Positions 32,369 through 40,742 of a stretch of 64,000 nucleotides of DNA are shown one piece after another (within the stretch, counting starts at the first letter, position 1; each line of letters starts with the position of its first letter). Location: NCBI GenBank assembly GCA_902556105.1, contig CACDUZ010000001.1, positions 1 through 64,000 on the forward strand, read 5' to 3'. The stretch comes from an uncultured SAR86 cluster bacterium (lineage in GTDB: Bacteria > Pseudomonadota > Gammaproteobacteria > Magnimaribacterales > D2472). The notes beneath the pieces were generated by a model that did not search any database, was not told the DNA's origin, and saw only the letters and a list, made by a program, of their open reading frames with translations. A program made the position numbers and the translations under genes.

Positions 32369-33556
32369 ATGAACGATTCATTAAAGCTTATTAAAAGGGG
32401 CTCGGACGAGATTCTTACTGAATCTGATCTTAAAAAAAAGTTAGATTCTGGTAAGCAGTTAATTGTTAAAGCTGGATTTGATCCAACTGCACCAGATCTT
32501 CATTTAGGACACACAGTTTTACTCAACAAATTAAGGCACTTCCAAGAACTAGGCCATAAAGTAATATTTCTAATAGGGGATTTTACAGGACGAATTGGAG
32601 ACCCCTCAGGAACTAATAAAACAAGACCAACACTTGATGCAAAAGATTTGGTTGAAAATGCTAAAACATATGAAAAACAAGTTTTCAAAATTCTTAAAAA
32701 AGAATTAACTGAGGTAAGATTTAATTCAGAATGGTGCGATGAGCTTGGAGCTGACGGCTTAATAAAATTAGCTTCTAAATATAATGTTGCAAGAATGTTA
32801 GAAAGAGATGATTTTAATAAAAGGTTTACCACAAATAAGAGTATAGCTATTCACGAATTTTTGTATCCCTTGGTTCAAGGCTACGATTCTGTAGCTCTTG
32901 AAGCAGATGTTGAGTGTGGAGGCACTGACCAAAAATTTAATTTGTTGGTTGGTAGAGAGCTTCAAAGAGACTATGATCAAGAGCCGCAAGTTGTCATCAC
33001 TGTGCCGATTTTAGAAGGTCTTGATGGCGTTAAAAAGATGTCCAAGTCATTAGATAATTTTATCGGTATAAATGAAGAGCCAAATGAAATGTTTGGGAAA
33101 ATTATGTCTATTTCTGATGAGCTAATGTGGAGATGGTTTGAATTATTGAGTTTTATATCAGAAGAAGAGATTACCAAATTAAAAGAGGAAATGAGTTCTG
33201 GAAAAAATCCACGTGATATTAAATTTGTTTTAGCAGAAGAGTTAGTAGATAGATTTCATGAAGATGGAGATGGAAAGAAATGTAAAGAGGCTTTCTTAAA
33301 CAGATTTCAAAAAGGAAATATGCCAGATGAAATTGAATTAATGGAAGTTACAATTGAAAAGGATACAATCCTGTTGGTTAACCTTTTAAAAGATGCAAAC
33401 ATGATTAAAAGTGTTTCTGAGGGGAATAGATTAATTAAACAAGGCGGAATTAAGATTAATTCAGAAAAGATTGAAGATTCAAAATTAGAAATTTCAAAAG
33501 GTACTGAAAACATCTACCAAGTTGGCAAAAGAAAGTTCCTCAAAATAAAAGTTTAG
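32369..33556 (+). CDS. tyrS: Tyrosyl-tRNA synthetase
   Basis: [31 protein letters not shown]-terminal S4 domain. Confidence 0.96.
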   Translation: MNDSLKLIKRGSDEILTESDLKKKLDSGKQLIVKAGFDPTAPDLHLGHTVLLNKLRHFQELGHKVIFLIGDFTGRIGDPSGTNKTRPTLDAKDLVENAKTYEKQVFKILKKELTEVRFNSEWCDELGADGLIKLASKYNVARMLERDDFNKRFTTNKSIAIHEFLYPLVQGYDSVALEADVECGGTDQKFNLLVGRELQRDYDQEPQVVITVPILEGLDGVKKMSKSLDNFIGINEEPNEMFGKIMSISDELMWRWFELLSFISEEEITKLKEEMSSGKNPRDIKFVLAEELVDRFHEDGDGKKCKEAFLNRFQKGNMPDEIELMEVTIEKDTILLVNLLKDANMIKSVSEGNRLIKQGGIKINSEKIEDSKLEISKGTENIYQVGKRKFLKIKV

Positions 33557-33558
33557 CT

Positions 33559-34011
33559 ATGAAAAATCTTATAACCTTCCTTAGTTTATTTATATTATTT
33601 TCATGCGTCCAAGATAGTCCAAATGTGCAGCAAATTGGAAATATGCAATTCTTTATTGATAATAAAAAAAATGTTGAGGTTGTTGAAATCAAACCAGGGC
33701 TTCAGTATTCAGTTATTAATCAAGGTGATGCAAGTGGACCAAATCCAGAATTAAATCAAACCATAACCGCTCATTTTCATGGCACTCTCACAAATGGAGA
33801 AGTGTTTTGGAGCTCTCTTGATAAGGAGCCATTAGAAATAGAATTATCAAAATTAATCATAGGTTGTCAAAAGACAATATCTTTAATGAGAAAGGGAGAC
33901 AAATGGATGGTCTATATTGATCCCACTATGGCATACGGAGAGGATGGTAGACCAGGCATTCCATCTAACTCAATTCTAATATTTGAAATAGAATTATTAG
34001 AAATAAGTTAA
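33559..34011 (+). CDS. FKBP-type peptidyl-prolyl isomerase lipoprotein
   Basis: Lipobox LFSCVQ, ITAHFHGTLTNGEVF, PTMAYGEDGRPGIPSNSILIFEIELL. Confidence 0.88.
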   Translation: MKNLITFLSLFILFSCVQDSPNVQQIGNMQFFIDNKKNVEVVEIKPGLQYSVINQGDASGPNPELNQTITAHFHGTLTNGEVFWSSLDKEPLEIELSKLIIGCQKTISLMRKGDKWMVYIDPTMAYGEDGRPGIPSNSILIFEIELLEIS

Positions 34012-34017
34012 GAAGTT

Positions 34018-34923
34018 TTAAATTTTTACTAAAGGATTATAAGTAACCCTATCTGGAATTTCTTCTGCACCAGGTACTTCTCGAGCAATTAAAAATGGTT
34101 TTAGTTCTTCAATTGCTTTTGGCTCATCATAATGACCAATGTTAGGATGAAGGTGGTGCACAAAATGTAATTGCATTGAGTGATTAAGATATCTTGGCAT
34201 CCAATGTTGCCAAAATCTCGTATCTTTATATCTTCCAACTTCTGTACCAATATGTGGATAGTATGAAAAAAATATTTGCGTATATATAGTGCCAATTTTT
34301 GCTGGTAGCCACCATAAAAACAATGTTTGAAGTGGAAACACGAAAACTAGCATCATTAATATTGTCCTATATGCCAATCCAACCTTAATACCCTTTTCAA
34401 AGCCTTTTTGAAAAGCTACATCATTAGAATATATTTCTTTAGCTTTTTCATATTCTGTTGATGCTCCATTAAGAGATACCAAAATAAGTTCTACAATAGA
34501 TTTAGCATTTGAAGTTAAAAAATCAGGATCTTTATCATCATGATTAGTATATGCATGATGCTTCATATGAGTAACTCTTAATATTTCATAGGGATAAATT
34601 AATGTTACAAGAGTCAAGTTACCAACAAAAGAATCCAACCATCTTTTTTTAGGATTGCCCCTTGAGTAGTTTCCATGCTGGGCTTCATGTGATGGCAAGT
34701 AGGCCATACACGCACAGATGCTAGCAATTATAAATCCTACCCATAAGGGCATGATTTCATACATAACCAATGGCCATAAACTTAACCATATACAGGCTTG
34801 ACCAATGCCAATTAGAATCATTTCCCATTGAAATCTTTGAGCATATTTTTTGGCAACAGCTTTTTCTTTTTCAAATGAAAACTCTTCAGGTACAGCACTA
34901 TTAATTTCTATACCCAAAGCCAT
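34018..34923 (-). CDS. Fatty acid desaturase-family membrane protein
   Basis: Histidine boxes HEAQHG, HMKHHAYTNH, HFVHHLHP with four TM segments. Confidence 0.85.
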   Translation of the reverse strand: MALGIEINSAVPEEFSFEKEKAVAKKYAQRFQWEMILIGIGQACIWLSLWPLVMYEIMPLWVGFIIASICACMAYLPSHEAQHGNYSRGNPKKRWLDSFVGNLTLVTLIYPYEILRVTHMKHHAYTNHDDKDPDFLTSNAKSIVELILVSLNGASTEYEKAKEIYSNDVAFQKGFEKGIKVGLAYRTILMMLVFVFPLQTLFLWWLPAKIGTIYTQIFFSYYPHIGTEVGRYKDTRFWQHWMPRYLNHSMQLHFVHHLHPNIGHYDEPKAIEELKPFLIAREVPGAEEIPDRVTYNPLVKI

Positions 34924-35105
34924 TTACCTCTTATATGTGCTAATAGCCCAACTATAAAACCAATAAAAAAACATACGAGAGTAAGATAAGGCACCCCAGT
35001 AAAGAAACTAATCTCTTTAGTAATTGCATTTAGTACACTGCCAATAAAAATAAGGCCGAACCATATCTTGTTCAGATTAAGGAAACCCTCCAGTAATTTT
35101 TCCAT
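34908..35105 (-). CDS. Small two-TM hypothetical protein upstream of the desaturase
   Basis: 65 aa, hydrophobic, overlaps desaturase start (likely translationally coupled). Confidence 0.5.
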   Translation of the reverse strand: MEKLLEGFLNLNKIWFGLIFIGSVLNAITKEISFFTGVPYLTLVCFFIGFIVGLLAHIRGKWLWV

Positions 35106-35135
35106 AATTTATTTTAACAGAACTGTTTAAGAATT

Positions 35136-35214
35136 TGGTGGGCCTGGGAAGACTCGAACTTCCGACCTCTCGATTATCAGTCGAACGCTCTAACCAAAAC
35201 TGAGCTACAGGCCC
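35136..35214 (-). tRNA. tRNA-Ile (anticodon GAU), CCA encoded
   Basis: Reverse strand GGGCCTGTAGCTCAGTTTTGGTTAGAGCGTTCGACTGATAATCGAGAGGTCGGAAGTTCGAGTCTTCCCAGGCCCACCA folds as a cloverleaf; loop CTGATAA gives anticodon GAT. Confidence 0.95.
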
Positions 35215-35262
35215 TATTAGGAAAGTGCATTCTACCTTTGAATTATGATTTCGACAATTAGT

Positions 35263-35937
35263 CTAACTAACTTTAAGTGATTTATAGAGAGTAAAATAAA
35301 TATATCCTAATGGGACGACAAAAATATATTCAACAACAGCTAATATAAATAATTGCAAGATTCCAGATGGAATCACGCTAGTTAAGATTATTGAAGAGGT
35401 AAAAATTAAACCAGCAAATATCAGCGTAAACATAAATAGTTTTGATCCGTATTCATCTGTTTTTTCCCAAGATGCTCCGATGGATTCAAAAACTTTATTA
35501 TCTTCATACATAATTTGAGCAACTATTAGAGAGAACCTTGCTAATAAATATATACCAGGAAGTATTAATAATAAGAATCCAAAAGCTGCGGCTATAGTCA
35601 CAATAAAATAGGCACCAAATAATGGAAAAAATTTTGATAACCCGGCTTGAAGAGCATTAATAGGATTAATATCCTTACCAGAATCTATAGACATAAATCC
35701 GACCCACATTCCTCCCATAAACGATATTTGAATTATTACACCAACTATTCCAACCAATGAAATCACCAATGAATTTGTTTCAAAAAAGCCAATAATATCT
35801 TCAGGTTGTGTCATTTCCCCAAGAGGAACCACCAAATAACCTGTTAAAGTTTCAATAGCAATCACTGGCATCGCCAAGGCTAAGAAAAATTTCCAATTGT
35901 TAAAAGCGTATTGCCAAGAATTATTAAATTGCTCCAT
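35263..35937 (-). CDS. Multi-TM membrane protein (likely start MEQFNNSWQYAF)
   Basis: Hydrophobic, glycerophosphoryl-diester-phosphodiesterase-membrane-domain/YciC-like layout; the ORF-track start at 36021 would overlap the opposite CDS. Confidence 0.6.
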   Translation of the reverse strand: MEQFNNSWQYAFNNWKFFLALAMPVIAIETLTGYLVVPLGEMTQPEDIIGFFETNSLVISLVGIVGVIIQISFMGGMWVGFMSIDSGKDINPINALQAGLSKFFPLFGAYFIVTIAAAFGFLLLILPGIYLLARFSLIVAQIMYEDNKVFESIGASWEKTDEYGSKLFMFTLIFAGLIFTSSIILTSVIPSGILQLFILAVVEYIFVVPLGYIYFTLYKSLKVS

Positions 35938-35956
35938 AAGGTAATTGTAAAGTAAT

Positions 35957-38068
35957 ATGTTTTTTATGTATAAAAAATACTTTAATTTATCTATTTTAGT
36001 TGTATTAATGTCTTGCTCCAATCAGGTCGAAGAAATGAATTATCCTGAAGCAAAAAAAATTGAGTTTACTGAAAATATTCATGGCTATGAAATCAATGAT
36101 TCATACAGGTGGCTTGAAGATTTCACCAGCAATGATTCTCTTGATTGGGTCAAGAGACAAAATAAATTTACTAAAGCATTTATCAGTAAAAATAAGTACA
36201 AAAAAGATATAGCAAATTATCTTGAACAAATTTGGGAGAATGAATCTATTTCTATCCCATACAAGATTGAAGACAAGACTTTTTACTATTTCAATGATGG
36301 ATCTTTCCAACAGAGTAAATTGATGATCAAGGATTGTGATAAGTGCGATGAGCGTGTTTTGATTGATCCAAATACTTTTTCAGATGATGGGACCATATCT
36401 TTAGGTGGCACAAGTGTAAATAATTCAGCCAATATGATTGCTTTTTCAATTTCTGATGGAGGATCAGATTGGAGAGTTTGGAAGGTATTAGATATTGAAA
36501 CTGGTGAAGTGCTTGAAGACGAAATTAAATGGGCTAAATTTTCCGGTGCTTCGTGGGAGAACGATGATTCAGGATTTTTCTATCAAAAATATGATGAGCC
36601 AAAGGGAGAACTTCTAAAGGAGGTAAATGAGTCGCCAAAATTAATGTTTCATAAAATTGGTACAGATCAATCTGAAGACTATGTTGTATATGAAAATCCA
36701 GATCAACCAAGATGGGGTTGGGGCATAAATGTAATTGAAGACACTAATATTAAGATATTATCTATATCTGAAGGAACAGATGAAAGAAATAGGCTATATA
36801 TACAGCTAAATACTGGTGAAAAATTCATTCCTTTAATTGATGAATTGATTGGAGCTTATAGCTTTATAGACAGTAAAGAGGGTATTTTATGGTTTTATAC
36901 TACAGAAGGTGCTCCAAAAGGGAAAATTGTTAATTTAGAAATAAAAAACAACTCCTTTGTATGGAATGATGTTATACAAGAATCAGAGAACTCTATTAGG
37001 TCTGTCAATATTGTAAATAATTCATTTGTTATAAATTATTTAGTCGATACTTTTTCTAGTATAAAAATTTTTGATCTGTCAGGAAATTTTGTTCAAGATC
37101 TTGAGTTGCCAAAAGATGGAACCATTGGTGGATTTGGTGGAGAGATCGATGACACTAAAACTTATTTTTCAGTTTCAAATTATGTTACTCCAAGAGAGAT
37201 ATATGAAATTAATTTGGATTCATTAGATGTAAAACTTTTTTGGAAAGAAGAAATTGTTGGATATGAGTCAGAAGATTATGTTTCAGAATTAAAATTCTAT
37301 CCTTCAAAAGATGGAACAAAAATTCCTATACATATTAGCTACAAAAAAGGCCTAAACATAAATCAAGATACACCTTTGATGCTATATGGATATGGAGGTT
37401 TTAATATTTCTCTTTTACCAGGTTTTAGAAAAACTCATGCTGCTTGGAAAAATTTAGGGGGAGTATATGCTGTAGCAAATTTAAGAGGCGGCGGGGAATA
37501 TGGCAGTGAATGGCATAAAGCTGGAATGTTATTAAACAAACAAAATGTTTTTGATGATTTTGCATTTGCTGCAAAATTTCTTCATGAAAATAATATTGGC
37601 TCTGAAAAAACTACTGCAATCATTGGCGGTTCAAATGGAGGACTTCTTGTTGCAGCTACCATGTTACAAAATCCAGATCTATTCAAAGTTGCTATTCCAC
37701 AAGTTGGAGTTTTGGATATGTTGAGATTTAGTAAATTTACAATTGGTTGGGCATGGGAAAGTGACTATGGATCTGTAGATAAAAAAGATGAGTTCGAAAA
37801 TCTTTTAGCTTATAGCCCACTTCATAACATAGAAAAAGATAAATGTTATCCAACTACATTGGTAACAACAGCAAGTCGCGATGATCGAGTTGTTCCATCA
37901 CATTCATATAAATTTGCAGCTAAACTTCAAGAATATCAAGGCTGCGAAAATCCGATATTAATTCGGATTGAAGATAGAGCAGGACATGGCGCAGGAACTC
38001 CAAAAGATAAAATTATAAATCAAATTTCAGAGATTTATGGTTATGCTTTAAATTCTATAAATAACTGA
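35957..38068 (+). CDS. Prolyl oligopeptidase family serine peptidase (S9A), lipoprotein
   Basis: Lipobox VLMSCSN, DSYRWLEDF, GGSNGGLLVAA, DDRVVPSHSYKF, RAGHGAGTP. Confidence 0.94.
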   Translation: MFFMYKKYFNLSILVVLMSCSNQVEEMNYPEAKKIEFTENIHGYEINDSYRWLEDFTSNDSLDWVKRQNKFTKAFISKNKYKKDIANYLEQIWENESISIPYKIEDKTFYYFNDGSFQQSKLMIKDCDKCDERVLIDPNTFSDDGTISLGGTSVNNSANMIAFSISDGGSDWRVWKVLDIETGEVLEDEIKWAKFSGASWENDDSGFFYQKYDEPKGELLKEVNESPKLMFHKIGTDQSEDYVVYENPDQPRWGWGINVIEDTNIKILSISEGTDERNRLYIQLNTGEKFIPLIDELIGAYSFIDSKEGILWFYTTEGAPKGKIVNLEIKNNSFVWNDVIQESENSIRSVNIVNNSFVINYLVDTFSSIKIFDLSGNFVQDLELPKDGTIGGFGGEIDDTKTYFSVSNYVTPREIYEINLDSLDVKLFWKEEIVGYESEDYVSELKFYPSKDGTKIPIHISYKKGLNINQDTPLMLYGYGGFNISLLPGFRKTHAAWKNLGGVYAVANLRGGGEYGSEWHKAGMLLNKQNVFDDFAFAAKFLHENNIGSEKTTAIIGGSNGGLLVAATMLQNPDLFKVAIPQVGVLDMLRFSKFTIGWAWESDYGSVDKKDEFENLLAYSPLHNIEKDKCYPTTLVTTASRDDRVVPSHSYKFAAKLQEYQGCENPILIRIEDRAGHGAGTPKDKIINQISEIYGYALNSINN

Positions 38069-38128
38069 TATGCTGTAATATTTTATCCATTACGATTAGG
38101 TAGCTTCACTAACTTAAAAAAATTTATT

Positions 38129-39364
38129 CTATTTATTAGATATATTTTCTTTTTCCAATAAATCTGCAAGCTGCTTCTGCAAATCAGCAAGAGTTTTTGT
38201 ATTATGATCAGATTGTTTCTCTAACTCATCTAGAGTTTTTTTACTTTTTAGATTATTTTTCTTAATCTCATTATCAACATTTTTGAGTTTAAATTTTTGA
38301 AATACTCCAGCTTTTTTTGAAATTTGTTGAAGAATTCTAAAACGTAGTGAGATATTTAAAACTTCAGCGGGTGTGATTTGATCGAAGTATGATAGATCAT
38401 TTATAACCTTTCTTTTTGATAAATGAATTCTTCTAGAATTATTGATTGCACCATATCTTTTTTGTTTTTCAGCATTTTCATTATCAAATCCAGATTTAGG
38501 ATATTCCATTTTTTCCATCTCACGTTGCTCCCTTTTCAAGGATTCACTTCGAATTTTATATACACCCCTTGATTCAGGATCTCCTTCATTAGGATTAATA
38601 GATTTTTTGAAGTTTTGCATTTCACTTAAAGCTTTATTATCTAATAAGCTATCCATTTTTTTACAAGCATTAATTACAAGTTCCGTAAAGTCAATTTCTA
38701 AATTTGCTAATTTCATCTCAGGATTGAAATTAGGGATAAGATTAAAATGTTCTGGACCAATTGAACTATCACTCATTTCATTTAAATAATCTGGTCTCAA
38801 AGCTGATAAGAAAATCTCTCTAATTAACTTTATAGGATGCCAGGCGATTTCTGGTAAAAATAAGTCTCTAATCTCATAATTATTTTCAGAACTCTGAACT
38901 ACACAACATGGAATCATAAGTTTTCTAATGCTATGAAAAAGATCAAAGCTTTCTGAGTTTTTTTTCAAAAGCTGGCTTGATAAAGTTCTTCTTTTTCCGT
39001 CAGAAATATTACTTGTCAAAACATTAGGAAAAAAACTTTGATCTAGAAATATTTGTAAAAGATCTTCAATAATTCTAGGCGGCGACTTTCTTAAACCTTC
39101 ATCGACTTGTATCAAAGAAGATAATATATCTAATGTCCAACGTGTCTTTTGATTTACACTTAGTAAAGAGCCATGTCTTGAAAAAGAAAGACTATGGTTA
39201 TATTTAACTTTTGCTGAAATAGTATCAAACAAAATATTAATTTTTTCTTTTGATACTCCAAAATCATCAATATCTTTTCCAGGAAATGCAATTTCAGCTT
39301 CATGACCCCAATTCGGTGCTGAGCTTATTTTTTTTATAGATTTAGTTATAAATTCATCTGACAT
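38129..39364 (-). CDS. Hypothetical protein, 411 aa, C-terminal coiled coil
   Basis: Long clean ORF divergent from the nuclease/helicase operon; no family recognised; C-terminal LDELEKQSDHNTKTLADLQKQLADLLEKE heptads. Confidence 0.6.
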   Translation of the reverse strand: MSDEFITKSIKKISSAPNWGHEAEIAFPGKDIDDFGVSKEKINILFDTISAKVKYNHSLSFSRHGSLLSVNQKTRWTLDILSSLIQVDEGLRKSPPRIIEDLLQIFLDQSFFPNVLTSNISDGKRRTLSSQLLKKNSESFDLFHSIRKLMIPCCVVQSSENNYEIRDLFLPEIAWHPIKLIREIFLSALRPDYLNEMSDSSIGPEHFNLIPNFNPEMKLANLEIDFTELVINACKKMDSLLDNKALSEMQNFKKSINPNEGDPESRGVYKIRSESLKREQREMEKMEYPKSGFDNENAEKQKRYGAINNSRRIHLSKRKVINDLSYFDQITPAEVLNISLRFRILQQISKKAGVFQKFKLKNVDNEIKKNNLKSKKTLDELEKQSDHNTKTLADLQKQLADLLEKENISNK

Positions 39365-39400
39365 GGTTAGATTTTAATACTTTTGGTGTAAAAATCAACA

Positions 39401-39503
39401 TACTGAAGCAAAAAATTGTACTTTTTGACATAATCTACTTGAAATATACTTCAGAATACATATATTAGATAATACTGAAGTAAAAAATTACTTTTAAATT
39501 AAC
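39401..39503. repeat. TACTGAAG repeats in the divergent intergenic region (two direct, one inverted)
   Basis: TACTGAAGCAAAAAATTGTACTTTT at 39401 and TACTGAAGTAAAAAATTACTTTT at 39473; TACTTCAG (inverted) at 39447-39454. Confidence 0.6.
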
Positions 39504-39553
39504 AACGACTTTTATAATGTAAAAGTCTTTTCAGGGTAAAACCGGGAGGAAAT

Positions 39554-39627
39554 GCTTATTTATTAAATCTGGGAGATATTAATTTATCTATTCATATTAC
39601 TCCTATTCCCAGATTTAATAAAAAAGC
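39554..39627. repeat. Long inverted repeat / hairpin: 21-nt arms (20/21), 32-nt loop
   Basis: GCTTATTTATTAAATCTGGGA (39554-39574) and TCCCAGATTTAATAAAAAAGC (39607-39627). Confidence 0.8.
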
Positions 39628-39639
39628 AACTTAATATTT

Positions 39640-39948
39640 ATGGAAAATACAAAAGAACCATCTAAAAAACAGATAAAAGAATCTAAAGAAATAAGGCAAA
39701 AAGTTGAAAATTGCTTTAATCAATTTTTTTCAGTTCTTTGTGATGAACAGGGTTATGACTATGCAGCTGTTTCTATGGCTGTTTTACTTTATGCCGAGGA
39801 AGAAATATTTCAGCGTGAAAACTTTGACAGAGCTTTTTTAATAATTTGTCAAACAGCAATGGCTGTTCATATGAATGAGCAGAATTTAAAAAATAGATCT
39901 GATTTCTTAATTGGTGAAGATTTATTAATAACTAAGGAAATCCATTAA
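39640..39948 (+). CDS. Hypothetical protein, 102 aa, first gene of nuclease/helicase operon
   Basis: ORF 4 nt upstream of the next gene; predicted helical; no family recognised. Confidence 0.55.
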   Translation: MENTKEPSKKQIKESKEIRQKVENCFNQFFSVLCDEQGYDYAAVSMAVLLYAEEEIFQRENFDRAFLIICQTAMAVHMNEQNLKNRSDFLIGEDLLITKEIH

Positions 39949-39952
39949 TTAA

Positions 39953-40714
39953 ATGAGTTTAATAAAATTAAGTCGATTTGCAGTTGAAAAATCAATTCAA
40001 TGTCCAAGATGCTACTGGCTGCATTATAAACATAAGATAAATTTGAGTAGTTTTCCATTTACTCTAAATATGGCAGTTGATAATTTAGTTAAAAATGAAT
40101 TTGATCACTACAGAGAAATACAAAAACCACATCCTATTTTCGAAGAAAACGGGATAGATGCTGTACCTTTTAAGCATATCAAGATAAATGATTGGAGAAA
40201 TAATTTCAAAGGTGCATATTATCGTAATGAAGAGGAGGGATATATTTTTGGGGGAGCAGTAGATGACCTTTGGCAAAAAAAATCTGAAGAACTAATAGTT
40301 GCTGACGTTAAAGCAACTTCCAAAAATAAATTTGATTGGCATGATACTTTTGAAAGATACGATTATCCAAAAGCTTATCAAAGGCAACTAGAAATGTATC
40401 AATGGGTCTTTAGAAAATTTGGGTACGATGTTGCTGATGAGGCATATTTACTTTATTTCAATGGAAGAAAAAATGAGGATATGTTTAACAACGAACTAAA
40501 ATTTGATACCCACCTAGTAAAGCTTAATTGTTCAGATATCTGGGTAGAAAATCAAATCAAAAAAGCACGAGATATTTTGATGAGTGATAGCTTGCCTGAT
40601 CCATCCAAGGGTTGTGATACATGCGACTATATAAAACAAAGATGGAATTTACATCAAAGTGACGTAAACGAATTTCTTGATAGATGTTCAGACAAACCAT
40701 CACCAAGAATATAA
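39953..40714 (+). CDS. PD-(D/E)XK nuclease, Cas4/RecB-like, with two CxxC pairs
   Basis: CPRCYW near N-terminus, GGAVDDLW, LIVADVKATS (D-xK), YQRQLEMYQWVFRKFG (QxxxY motif), GCDTCDY near C-terminus. Confidence 0.78.
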   Translation: MSLIKLSRFAVEKSIQCPRCYWLHYKHKINLSSFPFTLNMAVDNLVKNEFDHYREIQKPHPIFEENGIDAVPFKHIKINDWRNNFKGAYYRNEEEGYIFGGAVDDLWQKKSEELIVADVKATSKNKFDWHDTFERYDYPKAYQRQLEMYQWVFRKFGYDVADEAYLLYFNGRKNEDMFNNELKFDTHLVKLNCSDIWVENQIKKARDILMSDSLPDPSKGCDTCDYIKQRWNLHQSDVNEFLDRCSDKPSPRI

Positions 40715-40742
40715 AAATCCACAAATGGTATATTAAAAAATT

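Noticed and set aside
39365-39640. Retron or CRISPR-like explanation for the repeats and hairpin
   Set aside because: No reverse transcriptase or cas1/cas2 gene nearby and no regular repeat-spacer pattern.
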